Positions 42,547 through 52,638 are shown, counted from the first letter of the stretch. The stretch: DNA of 64,000 nucleotides from Streptomyces sp. ADI95-17 (GCF_003846175.1 NZ_ML123047.1:98262-162261), one strand, 5' to 3'. Made by a program: numbers and translations. The notes: generated by a model from the letters alone, not told the origin.

Positions 42547-45291
42547 ATGTCTGCTTGCGTCCCCACTCGTCACAACCGCACATCCCGTAGTTCGCGTCCA
42601 CCACGCGCCTCGGGAGTCAAACGACCACACAGCCCGCCGCCACCGCGCGGTGGACGATTCCGTATCGCGGGCGCCGATCTGTCCGCATCGATCACGGTCT
42701 TCCTGCTCGCCGTCCCCATGTCGCTCGGCCTCGCCGTCGCCATGGACGCCCCGCTGGAAGCCGGCCTCATCTCCGCCGCGATCGGCGGCATCGTCGCCGG
42801 ACTGCTCGGCGGCACCCCACTCCAGGTCAGCGGCCCGTCCGCCGGACTGACCGTCGTCACAGCCGAGTTGATCCAGATCTACGGCTGGCGCACCACCTGC
42901 GCGATCACCATCGGCGCCGGACTCCTCCAGATCCTGCTCGGCTCACTGCGGGCGGCGCGCAGCGCCCTCGCCGTCAGCCCCGCCATCGTCCACGGCACCC
43001 TCGCTGGTATCGGTGTGGCCATCGCGCTCGCCCAGCTGCACATCGTGCTCGGCGGCTCACCGCAGAGTTCAGCCGTAGCCAACGCCCTCGCGCTCCCCGA
43101 CCAGTTGGGCCGGGTGAGCCCTGCCGCCCCACTCATCGGAACGCTGACCATCACCGTCCTGATCCTGTGGCCCCGGATTCCGGGCCGGGTCGGCAGATCC
43201 GTACGCCGGATTCCGGCTGCCCTCGCCGCGGTGGTGACCGCTACGACGGTGGCTGCGATCGTCGCGCCCGGTATCGCCCGGGTCGATCTGCCGTCCTGGC
43301 GCTCGCACGCCCTGCCGGAAATGCCGCACGGGCCCGTACTCGCCCTGGCCACCGCCGTGTTCACGGTGATGCTGGTGGCCAGCCTGGAGTCGCTGCTCGC
43401 CGCGGTGGCCGTCGACAAGCTGTCGGCCGACCGTGCCGCCGGGCAGACGGCCGCCCGGCCCGCGGCCGGCTCGGCGCCGCCGCCCACATCGGCCACGCCC
43501 GCACTCGCACTCGCACTCCCGTCCGGGACATCGGCTCCGGCCGCGTCCCTCGCCCTGCCCGCCAGACGCTCCGATCTCGACCGGGAGCTGCGCGCCCAGG
43601 GCATCGCCAACACGCTGTCCGGACTGGTGGGCGGGCTGGCCGTGTCCGGTGGTGCGGTGCGCAGCTCGGCGAACGTACGCGCCGGGGCGACCGGTCGCGC
43701 CTCCACCGTGCTGCACGGCGTCTGGGTGCTGCTCGCCACCGGGCTGCTGGTCACCGTGCTGGAGTGGATCCCGTTGGCCGCGCTCGCCGCGCTGGTGATG
43801 ATGGTCGGTATCCAGATGGTGAGTTTCGCCCACATTCGCAACGTCCATAAGCACCGCGAATTCCTGGTGTACGGGGCGACGATCACCGGCGTGGTCCTCT
43901 TCGGCGTGCTCAAGGGCGTGGCCATCGGCATCGCGGTGGCGGTGACGGTCGCCCTGCACCGGCTGGCCCGGACCAGGATCACGGTCACCGATCAGGGCGG
44001 CCGGCATCTGGTCGTCGTACGAGGCCAGTTGACGTTCCTCGCGGTGCCCCGGCTCAGCCGTACGCTCGGCCAACTGCCCCAGGGCGGGGACGCCGTCGTC
44101 GAACTGGACGGCTTCTTCATGGACCACGCGGCGTACGAGGCGATCCAGGGCTGGAGCACCGCCCAGACCGCCCATGGCGGCAGGGTCGTGTTCACCGGCA
44201 GGTCCGGCGGCCGGATCGCCGAGCCCGCCTCGGCGGCGCACTCCTGTTGCCGCCCCTGGACTCCGTGGCGCAACCACCACTGCCACGACGAGCCCGGCCG
44301 TGTGCCGGAAACGAGCCATGACCTCGCCCCCGGCCCTGCCCTCGGCAAACGGTCCACCGGCCGCATCCGCCGTGCTGCCCATACCGGCAGCACTGCCAAC
44401 ACCGGCAGCGTCGGCAGCACCGATCGCATCAGCCCCACCGACCGCGACGCCAACCGTCCCGCCGACCACCCTGCCGACCGCCCCGCATCCCACGACGCGA
44501 GCCACGACATGACCATCGACAGCCCGGACAACGCCCCCACCCCCGCACCGGCCCCCGAGGCCCCCCGACTGGCCGGCGGCAATCGGCTGATCAGCGGTCT
44601 GAGTTCGTTCCAGCGCAACACCGCTCCGCTGGTGCGCGACGAGCTGGCCCGTCTGGCCATCGAGGGGCAGCGCCCGTCCCAGCTCTTCATCACCTGCGCC
44701 GACTCCCGCCTCGTCACCAGCATGATCACGGCGAGCGGCCCCGGCGACCTGTTCACCGTGCGGAACATCGGCAATCTGGTGCCCCTGCCGGACGCCGAAT
44801 CCGGGGACCACTCGGTGGGCGCGGCGATCGAGTACGCGGTGGATGTACTGAAGGTGGAGTCCATCACCATCTGCGGGCATTCCGGCTGCGGAGCGATGCA
44901 GGCGCTGCTCGGCGGCGAACCGGACCGGGAGGCTCCGCCCACGTCCCTGTGGCGGTGGCTGAGACACGGGCTGCCCAGCCTGGAGCGGATGGCGTCCCGG
45001 CACCACGCCTGGGCCCGGATCTCCGGGCGGCTGCCGGCCGATGCGCTGGAGCAGCTCTGCCTCACCAACGTGGTCCAGCAGTTGGACCATCTGCGGGCAC
45101 ACGAATCGGTGGCTCGGCGGCTCGCCGAAGGCACGATCCGACTGCACGGCATGTACTTCCACGTGGGCGAGGCCCAGGCCTATCTGCTGACCGAGGGCGC
45201 GAGCAGCGGGCTGGAGCTCGACGAGGTCTTCGACCGAGTGGACCCCGGCGACGCTCCCGGCTCCGGCGAGTTGGAACGCACCGGCGTCTGA
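42547..45291 (+). CDS. SulP transporter - carbonic anhydrase fusion (probable bicarbonate uptake)
   Basis: 914 aa. The SulP/SLC26 membrane domain (about 38-470) contains 'ADLSASITVFLLAVPMSLGLAVAM' and 'LQVSGPSAGLTVV'. A reduced STAS domain follows (about 480-550), then a Ser/Thr/Asp-rich linker (about 560-660). A beta-carbonic anhydrase completes it, with zinc ligands C717, H778, C781 and the D719/R721 pair (CADSR, HSGCGA). Fusion of a SulP to carbonic anhydrase points to bicarbonate rather than sulfate transport (established comparative argument). The ATG at 42547 has GGAGGAGA upstream. The promoter lies in an AT-rich stretch at 42360-42470 shared divergently with the deacetylase. Confidence 0.92.
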   Translation: MSACVPTRHNRTSRSSRPPRASGVKRPHSPPPPRGGRFRIAGADLSASITVFLLAVPMSLGLAVAMDAPLEAGLISAAIGGIVAGLLGGTPLQVSGPSAGLTVVTAELIQIYGWRTTCAITIGAGLLQILLGSLRAARSALAVSPAIVHGTLAGIGVAIALAQLHIVLGGSPQSSAVANALALPDQLGRVSPAAPLIGTLTITVLILWPRIPGRVGRSVRRIPAALAAVVTATTVAAIVAPGIARVDLPSWRSHALPEMPHGPVLALATAVFTVMLVASLESLLAAVAVDKLSADRAAGQTAARPAAGSAPPPTSATPALALALPSGTSAPAASLALPARRSDLDRELRAQGIANTLSGLVGGLAVSGGAVRSSANVRAGATGRASTVLHGVWVLLATGLLVTVLEWIPLAALAALVMMVGIQMVSFAHIRNVHKHREFLVYGATITGVVLFGVLKGVAIGIAVAVTVALHRLARTRITVTDQGGRHLVVVRGQLTFLAVPRLSRTLGQLPQGGDAVVELDGFFMDHAAYEAIQGWSTAQTAHGGRVVFTGRSGGRIAEPASAAHSCCRPWTPWRNHHCHDEPGRVPETSHDLAPGPALGKRSTGRIRRAAHTGSTANTGSVGSTDRISPTDRDANRPADHPADRPASHDASHDMTIDSPDNAPTPAPAPEAPRLAGGNRLISGLSSFQRNTAPLVRDELARLAIEGQRPSQLFITCADSRLVTSMITASGPGDLFTVRNIGNLVPLPDAESGDHSVGAAIEYAVDVLKVESITICGHSGCGAMQALLGGEPDREAPPTSLWRWLRHGLPSLERMASRHHAWARISGRLPADALEQLCLTNVVQQLDHLRAHESVARRLAEGTIRLHGMYFHVGEAQAYLLTEGASSGLELDEVFDRVDPGDAPGSGELERTGV

Positions 45292-45345
45292 ACCTCGTTC
45301 GCCCCCGGTCCGTGAGACCTTGTGGTCCTGCCTCCGCGCTGCTGC

Positions 45346-45396
45346 GCGGCGCATTGCACCGCTCCGTGCCGCTCTGCGGCGCATTGCACAGCTCCC
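45346..45396. repeat. 30-bp spaced direct repeat upstream of acs
   Basis: GCGGCGCATTGCAC followed by (C/A)GCTCC occurs at about 45347-45365 and again 30 bp later. Short and noncoding. Confidence 0.7.
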
Positions 45397-45440
45397 CGCA
45401 CTGCGCCGTACCGCGTCGCGCCGCACGTGGATGCGGGGCC

Positions 45441-45461
45441 GTGTCTCCATACACGAGACAC
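45441..45461. promoter_or_regulatory. Inverted repeat in the acs promoter region
   Basis: GTGTCTC (45441-45447) and GAGACAC (45455-45461) with 7-nt spacer, about 100 bp upstream of the acs start. Operator-like; the regulator is unknown. Confidence 0.4.
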
Positions 45462-45559
45462 AGGTCTAAACCAATTCCGGGCAGACACTTGTCACCCGGC
45501 CTTTGGCCTGATGAGCTATGCCCCGGGACACAACGGACACCCTGGGAATGGGAGATGTC

Positions 45560-47515
45560 GTGAGCAACGAAAGCTTGGCCAATCTGCTTCGTGAGGAGCG
45601 GCGGTTCGCACCGCCTGCCGATCTGGCCGCGAACGCCAACGTCAAGGCGGAGGCGTACGAGCAGGCCGAGGCGGACCGGCTGGGCTTCTGGGCCGAGCAG
45701 GCCCGTCGCCTGACCTGGGCCACGGAGCCGACCGAGACGCTCGACTGGAGCAACCCGCCCTTCGCGAAGTGGTTCGCGGACGGCAAGCTCAACGTCGCGT
45801 ACAACTGCGTGGACCGCCATGTCGAGGCGGGCAACGGCGACCGGGTCGCCATCCACTTCGAGGGCGAGCCCGGCGACAGCCGCGCCATCACCTACGCACA
45901 GCTCAAGGACGAGGTCTCCCGCGCCGCCAACGCGCTCATCGAGCTCGGTGTCGGCAAGGGCGACCGGGTCGCCGTCTATCTGCCGATGATCCCCGAGGCC
46001 GCCATCGCGATGCTGGCCTGCGCCCGCATCGGCGCCGCCCACTCGGTGGTCTTCGGCGGCTTCTCCGCCGACGCCATCGCCGCCCGCATCCAGGACGCGG
46101 ACGCCAAGGTCGTCATCACCGCCGACGGCGGCTACCGCCGGGGCAAGCCGTCCGCGCTGAAGCCCGCCGTGGACGACGCCGTCTCCCGTATCGACAGCGT
46201 CGAGCACGTCCTCGTGGTCCGGCGCACCGGCCAGGACACCGCGTGGACCGACGGCCGCGACGTCTGGTGGCACGAGATCACCGGCCGGCAGTCCGCCGAG
46301 CACACCCCCGAGGCCTTCGAGGCGGAGCAGCCGCTCTTCATCCTCTACACCTCCGGCACGACGGGTAAGCCGAAGGGCATCCTGCACACGTCCGGCGGCT
46401 ACCTCACGCAGGCGGCGTACACCCACAACGCGGTCTTCGACCTCAAGCCGGAGACCGATGTCTTCTGGTGCACCGCCGACATCGGCTGGGTGACCGGCCA
46501 CTCGTACATCGTCTACGGCCCGCTGGCCAACGGCGCGACGCAGGTCATGTACGAGGGCACGCCCGACTCCCCGCACCAGGGGCGTTTCTGGGAGATCGTG
46601 CAGAAGTACGGCGTCACGATCCTCTACACCGCGCCGACCGCGATCCGTACGTTCATGAAGTGGGGTGACGACATCCCCGCCAAGTTCGACCTGAGCAGTC
46701 TCCGGGTCCTCGGTTCGGTCGGTGAGCCGATCAACCCCGAGGCGTGGATGTGGTACCGCAAGCACATCGGCGCCGACAAGTGCCCGATCGTGGACACCTG
46801 GTGGCAGACCGAGACCGGCGCGATGATGATCGCGCCGCTGCCGGGCGTGACGGAGACCAAGCCGGGCAGCGCCCAGCGCGCCCTGCCCGGTATCGCGGCC
46901 ACTGTCGTCGACGACGAGGCCAACGAGGTTCCCAACGGCGGGGGCGGCTACCTCGTCCTCACCGAGCCGTGGCCGTCGATGCTCCGCACCATCTGGGGCG
47001 ACGACCAGCGATTCATCGACACCTACTGGTCGCGCTTCGAGGGCAAGTACTTCGCGGGTGACGGTGCCAAGAAGGACGAGGACGGCGACATCTGGCTGCT
47101 CGGCCGGGTCGACGACGTGATGCTCGTGTCCGGGCACAACATCTCGACCACCGAGGTCGAGTCGGCGCTCGTGTCGCACCCCTCGGTCGCCGAGGCGGCC
47201 GTGGTCGGCGCCGCCGACGAGACGACCGGCCAGTCCATCGTCGCGTTCGTGATCCTGCGCGGTACGGCCGAGCCCTCCGACGAGCTGGTCGCGGAGCTGC
47301 GCAACCACGTCGGTGCCACGCTCGGCCCGATCGCCAAGCCGAAGCGGATCCTGCCGGTCGCCGAACTGCCGAAGACCCGCTCCGGCAAGATCATGCGGCG
47401 CCTGCTGCGTGACGTCGCCGAGAACCGCGAGCTGGGCGACGTGACGACGCTGACCGACTCCTCGGTCATGGATCTCATCCAGACCCAGCTGCCGTCGTCC
47501 TCCTCCGAGGACTGA
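45560..47515 (+). CDS. acs: Acetyl-CoA synthetase (AMP-forming)
   Basis: 651 aa, the standard length. It activates acetate to acetyl-AMP and then acetyl-CoA. The P-loop-like motif [11 protein letters not shown] starts near residue 264, with '[11 protein letters not shown]' and '[10 protein letters not shown]' later. The regulatory/catalytic lysine is K610 in [11 protein letters not shown], the residue acetylated by Pat/GNAT enzymes and deacetylated by CobB-type sirtuins in other bacteria. The start is a GTG at 45560 with GGGAG five bases before it. A strong terminator follows at 47555. Confidence 0.97.
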   Translation: MSNESLANLLREERRFAPPADLAANANVKAEAYEQAEADRLGFWAEQARRLTWATEPTETLDWSNPPFAKWFADGKLNVAYNCVDRHVEAGNGDRVAIHFEGEPGDSRAITYAQLKDEVSRAANALIELGVGKGDRVAVYLPMIPEAAIAMLACARIGAAHSVVFGGFSADAIAARIQDADAKVVITADGGYRRGKPSALKPAVDDAVSRIDSVEHVLVVRRTGQDTAWTDGRDVWWHEITGRQSAEHTPEAFEAEQPLFILYTSGTTGKPKGILHTSGGYLTQAAYTHNAVFDLKPETDVFWCTADIGWVTGHSYIVYGPLANGATQVMYEGTPDSPHQGRFWEIVQKYGVTILYTAPTAIRTFMKWGDDIPAKFDLSSLRVLGSVGEPINPEAWMWYRKHIGADKCPIVDTWWQTETGAMMIAPLPGVTETKPGSAQRALPGIAATVVDDEANEVPNGGGGYLVLTEPWPSMLRTIWGDDQRFIDTYWSRFEGKYFAGDGAKKDEDGDIWLLGRVDDVMLVSGHNISTTEVESALVSHPSVAEAAVVGAADETTGQSIVAFVILRGTAEPSDELVAELRNHVGATLGPIAKPKRILPVAELPKTRSGKIMRRLLRDVAENRELGDVTTLTDSSVMDLIQTQLPSSSSED

Positions 47516-47554
47516 TCCGGTAGAGAACTGATCCGGCAGACACGGAAGCACGTC

Positions 47555-47593
47555 CCCGAGGGGCATCCGGCAACGCGCCGGGTGCCCCTCGGG
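47555..47593 (+). terminator. Terminator of acs
   Basis: 16-bp stem CCCGAGGGGCATCCGG (47555-47570) with CCGGGTGCCCCTCGGG (47578-47593), one G-U pair, 7-nt loop. Confidence 0.88.
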
Positions 47594-47756
47594 CATCTAA
47601 GGTGAAGATCACCGCATAGATCCCCGCGCACCCCGGGTACAGTGGCAGACGCGTCAACAAAGCAATAAGAAATCTCCACAGGGTGTGCCGGGAAGTCTGG
47701 TCGGCAAGTGCATCAGCCATGCCATCGCTGCCGTACCGACCCGGAGGTCTCCACTC

Positions 47757-49163
47757 GTGGCCGCGCCCACCCCCGCACCCCCTTCGCCCCGCCGCACCCT
47801 GCTCGGACGGCTTTCCCTCCCCGAGCGGAACTACCTCGCGGAGGCCCTGCGCACCGAGACCGTGGGCGGCGTGATCCTGCTGGTCGCCGCGGTTGCCGCG
47901 CTGGTGTGGGCAAACACCTTCGGCTCCGGCTACGCCTCGGTCAGCAACTTCCACTTCGGGCCGGATTCGCTGGGTCTCAACCTCTCCGTGGCGCACTGGG
48001 CAGCTGACGGGCTGCTCGCGATCTTCTTCTTCGTCGCAGGCGTCGAACTCAAGCGGGAACTGGTCGCGGGCGAACTGCGCGACCCCAGGGCGGCCGCCCT
48101 CCCGGTCGTCGCCGCGCTGTGCGGAATGGCGGTTCCGGCCGTCGTCTACACGCTGGTGAACGTGGTCGGCGGAGGTTCGACGGACGGCTGGGCCGTCCCC
48201 ACCGCCACCGACATCGCCTTCGCGCTCGCCGTCCTCGCGGTCATCGGCACCTCGCTGCCGAACGCGCTGCGCGCCTTCCTGCTGACCCTCGCCGTCGTCG
48301 ACGACCTCTTCGCGATCCTGATCATCGCGGTCTTCTTCACCGAGCAGATCAACTTCACGGCGCTGATCGGCGCCTTCATCGGCCTGGCCGTCTTCTATCT
48401 GCTGCTGCGCAGGAACGTGCGCGGCTGGTACATCTACATACCGCTCGCCCTGGTCATCTGGGGCCTGATGTACAACAGCGGCATCCACGCCACGATCGCC
48501 GGCGTCGCCATGGGCCTGATGCTCCGCTGCACCCGGCGGGAGGGCGAGAACCACTCGCCCGGCGAGCACATCGAGCACCTGATCCGCCCGCTGTCGGCCG
48601 GTCTCGCCGTGCCGCTGTTCGCCCTCTTCTCGGCCGGGGTCTCCCTCTCCGGCGGCGCGCTGGCGGACGTCTTCACCCGGCCCGAGACGCTCGGTGTCGT
48701 CCTGGGCCTCGTCGTCGGCAAGACCGTGGGCATCTTCGGCGGTACGTGGCTGGCCACCCGGTTCACCAAGGCGGAGCTGAACAAGGAGCTGGCCTGGGCC
48801 GATGTCTTCGCGGTCGCCTCACTCGCCGGCATCGGTTTCACCGTCTCGCTGCTCATCGGCGAGCTGGCCTTCGTCGGCAACGAGGAAACGATCAACGAGA
48901 TCAAGGCAGCCGTGCTGATCGGCTCCCTGACGGCCGCCGTGTTCTCCGGCGTACTGCTCAAGCTCCGTGTACGCAGGCACCGCGAGCTGCACGAGGCGGA
49001 GGAGCTCGACGAGGACCAGGACGGGGTGCCCGACATCTACGAACAGGACGACCCGGCGTACCACCTGCGGATGGCCGCGATCTACGAGAAGAAGGCGGCC
49101 GAGCACCGCCGCCTTGCCCAACTGGCGGGGGCGGCGAGCAACGAGCCGGACAGTCCGGCATGA
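47757..49163 (+). CDS. nhaA: NhaA Na+/H+ antiporter with charged C-terminal extension
   Basis: 468 aa, about 12 TM segments. The sodium-binding Asp pair is in 'LAVVDDLFAILIIAVFF'. 'TATDIAFALAVLA' and 'GVELKRELVAGELR' are NhaA signatures. It exchanges Na+ for H+ across the membrane. The last about 65 residues form a hydrophilic tail absent from E. coli NhaA, with D418-E-D-Q-D-G-V-P-D426, a DxDxDGxxD calcium-loop pattern, and then a helix. The GTG at 47757 has GGAGG upstream. It heads a unit with the holin-family and hydrolase genes. Confidence 0.94.
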   Translation: MAAPTPAPPSPRRTLLGRLSLPERNYLAEALRTETVGGVILLVAAVAALVWANTFGSGYASVSNFHFGPDSLGLNLSVAHWAADGLLAIFFFVAGVELKRELVAGELRDPRAAALPVVAALCGMAVPAVVYTLVNVVGGGSTDGWAVPTATDIAFALAVLAVIGTSLPNALRAFLLTLAVVDDLFAILIIAVFFTEQINFTALIGAFIGLAVFYLLLRRNVRGWYIYIPLALVIWGLMYNSGIHATIAGVAMGLMLRCTRREGENHSPGEHIEHLIRPLSAGLAVPLFALFSAGVSLSGGALADVFTRPETLGVVLGLVVGKTVGIFGGTWLATRFTKAELNKELAWADVFAVASLAGIGFTVSLLIGELAFVGNEETINEIKAAVLIGSLTAAVFSGVLLKLRVRRHRELHEAEELDEDQDGVPDIYEQDDPAYHLRMAAIYEKKAAEHRRLAQLAGAASNEPDSPA

Positions 49164-49210
49164 TCTGACACCAGATGTGTTCAGCAGCAGGACTGGAGAG
49201 GGAGTCAGGG

Positions 49211-49744
49211 ATGAGCGACCCCGGCAACAACGCGGGCAGCGCCGACCGCAGTCTCGGGCAGCTGGTCGCCTCGGCGACGGCGGAGATGTCCGCACTGGTG
49301 CACGACGAGATCGCCCTGGCCAAGGCCGAGGTACGGCAGGACGTCAAGCGCGGCGTCATCGGCAGTGTGGCGTTCATCGTCGCGGGCGTGCTGGCTCTGT
49401 TCGCGGTCCCCGTGCTGAGCTTCGGAGCCGCCTACTGGATCCACACCACGGGACTCGGCCTCGCCTGGTGCTTCGGGATCGTGGGTCTTGCCTTCATCAT
49501 GCTGGCGCTGCTGCTCGCACTGTTCGCCGTCGCCAAGATCAAGAAGGTCAAGCCGCCGGAGAAGTCCATCGCCTCGGCGAAGCAGACGGCGGCCGTGCTG
49601 CAGGGCGTCAAGCCGCACCCGAGGCCCGCCGTCACGGCGGGGACGAGCTTTCCGGCCGCCTCGGGCAGCACGCTGACGGGCAAGGCCATGGAGAAGGCTC
49701 CGGTCCAGGACAAGGCCTCCGCTGTGGCACGCTCGTCCACATGA
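49211..49744 (+). CDS. Phage-holin-superfamily (DUF1469) membrane protein
   Basis: 177 aa. The N-terminal helix 'SLGQLVASATAEMSALVHDEIALAKAEV' is followed by two TM segments (about 52-75 and 83-107) and a basic tail. This is the actinobacterial 'phage holin family' or YqjE-like group, not a prophage lysis gene: no phage genes are near. The ATG at 49211 has a GGAG upstream. Its stop overlaps the start of the next gene by 4 nt, so it is coupled to the hydrolase. Confidence 0.87.
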   Translation: MSDPGNNAGSADRSLGQLVASATAEMSALVHDEIALAKAEVRQDVKRGVIGSVAFIVAGVLALFAVPVLSFGAAYWIHTTGLGLAWCFGIVGLAFIMLALLLALFAVAKIKKVKPPEKSIASAKQTAAVLQGVKPHPRPAVTAGTSFPAASGSTLTGKAMEKAPVQDKASAVARSST

Positions 49745-50895
49745 CGGTCCCCGATTCCAGCGCATTCGGCCCGGTAGGCCCCGTAGGCCCGGAAGGTCAG
49801 GCACCCCCTGCGGACAGGGGCGACCGGGCAGGCTCGGACAGCCCGGCAGGCTCGGGCAGCAGCTCAGGCCCTGCGGGCTCACCCGGCTCGACCGGCCCAA
49901 CGACCCCGCCCGGCACGACCGGCTCCCCCGTCCCGAGCGACTCGCCCGCACCAGCCGACTCACCCGCCCCGGCCGGCGCCGGCGGGCCCGTGCGGATCGA
50001 CGGGCCCTGGACCCACCGCGACGTGGCGGCCAACGGCGCCCGTTTCCATATCGCCGAGCTCGGCGAGGGGCCGCTGGTGCTGCTGCTGCACGGCTTCCCG
50101 CAGTTCTGGTGGACCTGGCGCCACCAGCTCACCGCGCTGGCCGACGCCGGCTTCCGGGCCGTGGCGATGGACCTGCGCGGGGTCGGCGGCAGCGACCGCA
50201 CGCCCCGGGGTTACGACCCCGCCAACCTGGCGCTGGACATCACCGGCGTGATCCGCTCGCTCGGCGAACCGGACGCGGCCCTGGTCGGCCACGACATGGG
50301 CGGATACCTCGCCTGGACCGCCGCGGTGATGCGTCCGAAGCTGGTGCGCCGCCTCGTGGTCTCCTCGATGCCGCATCCGCGCCGCTGGCGTTCCTCGATG
50401 CTCTCCGACTTCGCTCAGTCCCGGGCCGGCTCGTACATCTGGGGCTTCCAGCGGCCGTGGGTGCCGGAACGTCAGCTCGTCGCGGATGACGCGGCGTTGG
50501 TCGGCCGGCTGATCCACGAGTGGGCGGGCCCCCGGACCCCGGAGTTCCCCGACGAGGCGACGGTGGACGTCTACCGGCGCGCGATGTGCATCCCGTCGAC
50601 GGCGCACTGCTCGATCGAGCCGTACCGCTGGCTGGTGCGGTCCCTGGCCCGTCCGGACGGCATCCAGTTCAACCGGCGGATGAAACTGCCGGTGCGGGTA
50701 CCTACTCTGCATCTGCACGGTTCACTCGATCCGGCGATCCGTACCCGAAGCGCGGCGGGGTCCGGCAAGTACGTCGAAGCTCCCTACCGTTGGCGACTTT
50801 TCGACGGTCTGGGACACTTCCCCCACGAGGAGGACCCGGACGGGTTCTCGGCCGAACTCATCAACTGGCTCAAGGATCCCGAGCCCGACCGGTAG
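49741..50895 (+). CDS. Alpha/beta hydrolase (epoxide hydrolase-like)
   Basis: 384 aa. An N-terminal about 85-residue Gly/Pro/Ser/Ala linker precedes the hydrolase fold. 'LVLLLHGFPQFWWTWRHQL' holds the oxyanion HGxP motif, the nucleophile elbow is G-H-D-M-G-G, and the catalytic His is in 'DGLGHFPHEE'. Asp as nucleophile and the HGFP motif favour an epoxide hydrolase or haloalkane dehalogenase-like enzyme. It is coupled by a 4-nt overlap to the holin-family gene. The substrate is unknown. Confidence 0.88.
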   Translation: MTVPDSSAFGPVGPVGPEGQAPPADRGDRAGSDSPAGSGSSSGPAGSPGSTGPTTPPGTTGSPVPSDSPAPADSPAPAGAGGPVRIDGPWTHRDVAANGARFHIAELGEGPLVLLLHGFPQFWWTWRHQLTALADAGFRAVAMDLRGVGGSDRTPRGYDPANLALDITGVIRSLGEPDAALVGHDMGGYLAWTAAVMRPKLVRRLVVSSMPHPRRWRSSMLSDFAQSRAGSYIWGFQRPWVPERQLVADDAALVGRLIHEWAGPRTPEFPDEATVDVYRRAMCIPSTAHCSIEPYRWLVRSLARPDGIQFNRRMKLPVRVPTLHLHGSLDPAIRTRSAAGSGKYVEAPYRWRLFDGLGHFPHEEDPDGFSAELINWLKDPEPDR

Positions 50896-51344
50896 CCACC
50901 GGGGCACAGTTGTCCGTCGAACGGCCAATTGCCCGGCGCATAGGCCAATTGGCTGACGGATGGGCGGTTACCGACCATGAGGCACGGGCAGACGTCCCGG
51001 TATGGGCTGGACGCACGACTTCGGTGACGCAGCACGCAACCGCCGCTCGACCGCCACGGCGAGTCCGAGCACTCATGAGGGGGGCGGCCCCCAGGGCCGG
51101 GTGCACGATATGCAGGTTCTGCACGATCCCCAGCTCGGTATTCCGCGCATTCTGCGCCGCAGGGCCCGCTGGGTCTCGGCGCGGCTGCGCCATCCACGCG
51201 GATGATCTCCGCCCCGGTCGGCCGGTGAAGACTCACCGGCCGGGCGGGACTTCATCACACTTCTCCCGGCTTCGACGGGCCGCGCTTCGACGGGCCGCGT
51301 CGTGCCCGGGCCCTGTCTGCCCCGGGCCGGCGCTCAGCGGGCAC
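50896..51344. other. 449-bp intergenic region with terminator, no gene accepted
   Basis: Between convergent hydrolase and marP. It has paired 'GGCCAATTG' elements at about 50920-50955 and a 10-bp hairpin at 51219-51242. A possible 34-codon frame starting with GTG around 51100 has a Pro/Arg-rich product, but there is too little to call a gene. Confidence 0.5.
51219..51242. terminator. Bidirectional terminator between hydrolase and marP
   Basis: CGGCCGGTGA and TCACCGGCCG, perfect 10-bp stem with loop AGAC. Confidence 0.75.
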
Positions 51345-52550
51345 TCAGAGCGCGCACACCTGGCTGTCGACCTGCTGGTTGGCAGCGCGGCCGCGCGCGA
51401 TGTCCTGGCGGATCTCGTCGGCCGTCAGCGCGTAGCCGGTGTCGGGGTCGTCGAGCGACTTGGCGAACACCACGCCGTACACCTCGCCCGCCGGGGTCAG
51501 CAGCGGTCCGCCGGAGTTGCCCTGGCGGACCGTCGCGTAGAGCGAGTACACATCGCGGTGGACGGTGCCCCGGTGGTAGATGTCCGGGCCGCCCGCGTTG
51601 ATACGGCCCCGGACCCGCGCCGCCCGTACGTCGTACGAGCCGTTCTCCGGGAACCCCGCGACAATGGCGCTGTTCCCCGTCCGGGCGTCGCTGTCGGGGC
51701 CGGCGAACCGCAGCGGCTTCGCGTCGAGGTCCGGTACGTCGAGCACGGCGATGTCGCGCCGCCAGTCGTACAGGACGACCTTCGCGTCGTACACCCGGCC
51801 CTGGCCGCCGATCTGGACGGTCGGCTCGTCGACGCCTCCGACGACGTGCGCGTTGGTCATCACCCGGCGGTCGGAGAAGACGAAGCCGGTGCCTTCGAGG
51901 ACCTTGCCGCAGCCCGGCGCCGTGCCGACGACCTTGACGATGGACTTCTTGGCGCGGGCCGCGACGGGGCTGCCCACCAGCGCCGGATCCGGGGCCTTGA
52001 CCTCGGTGATCGGCTCGTTGGCGAACGGGCTGAAGACCTGCGGGAAGCCGTTCTGCGCGAGGACCGAGGAGAAGTCCGTGAACCAGGTGGAGGCCTGCGT
52101 GGGCATCACCCGGGAGATGCCGAGCAGGACCGAGGAGCTGCGGACCTCCTTGCCCAGCGTCGGCAGCGTGGTGCCGGCCAGCGCGGAGCCGATCAGCCAG
52201 GCGACCAGCAGCATCGCGACGACGTTGACCAGGGCGCCGCCGGTGGCATCGAGGGCGCGCGCGGGCGACCATGTGATGTACCGGCGGAGCTTGTTGCCCA
52301 GGTGGGTGGTGAACGCCTGGCCCACCGAGGCGCAGACGATCACGATGACGACGGCGACTACGGCAGCCGTCGACGAGACCTCGGAGCCGTCCGTCAGCTG
52401 GTCCCACAGGATCGGCAGCAGGTAGACGGCGACGAGGCCGCCGCCCAGGAACCCGATCACCGACAGGATGCCGACGACGAACCCCTGTCGGTAGCCGATG
52501 ACCGCGAACCACACGGCGCCGGCCAGCAGCAGGATGTCCAGCACGTTCAC
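51345..52550 (-). CDS. marP: MarP-type periplasmic serine protease with CvpA membrane domain
   Basis: 401 aa. Four TM segments (about residues 4-125, CvpA-like) are followed by a chymotrypsin-fold protease. The triad is H235 (TNAHVV), D266 (RRDIAVL) and S346 (RQGNSGGPL). C214 and C399 are placed like the disulfide-forming cysteines of M. tuberculosis MarP, where the protease is needed for acid and oxidative stress tolerance. The catalytic domain faces outside. The gene precedes the 3' neighbour by a terminator and follows the Nudix gene by 88 bp. Confidence 0.95.
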   Translation of the reverse strand: MNVLDILLLAGAVWFAVIGYRQGFVVGILSVIGFLGGGLVAVYLLPILWDQLTDGSEVSSTAAVVAVVIVIVCASVGQAFTTHLGNKLRRYITWSPARALDATGGALVNVVAMLLVAWLIGSALAGTTLPTLGKEVRSSSVLLGISRVMPTQASTWFTDFSSVLAQNGFPQVFSPFANEPITEVKAPDPALVGSPVAARAKKSIVKVVGTAPGCGKVLEGTGFVFSDRRVMTNAHVVGGVDEPTVQIGGQGRVYDAKVVLYDWRRDIAVLDVPDLDAKPLRFAGPDSDARTGNSAIVAGFPENGSYDVRAARVRGRINAGGPDIYHRGTVHRDVYSLYATVRQGNSGGPLLTPAGEVYGVVFAKSLDDPDTGYALTADEIRQDIARGRAANQQVDSQVCAL

Positions 52551-52638
52551 CGTCTATAGCCTCGCAGATTCGTCACCGGGCCCGTTCCTTCGGCTGGCTC
52601 CGGGCGGGGCCGGACAGCGCAGCACGGGAGTCAGACTG

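Noticed and set aside
49211-49744. Holin-family label as sign of a prophage
   Set aside because: No other phage gene is nearby; this DUF1469 group is a normal chromosomal membrane protein in Streptomyces.
51109-51205. Possible small peptide gene between the hydrolase and marP
   Set aside because: GTG start with weak ribosome site, Arg-rich end, no recognised family; not enough evidence.
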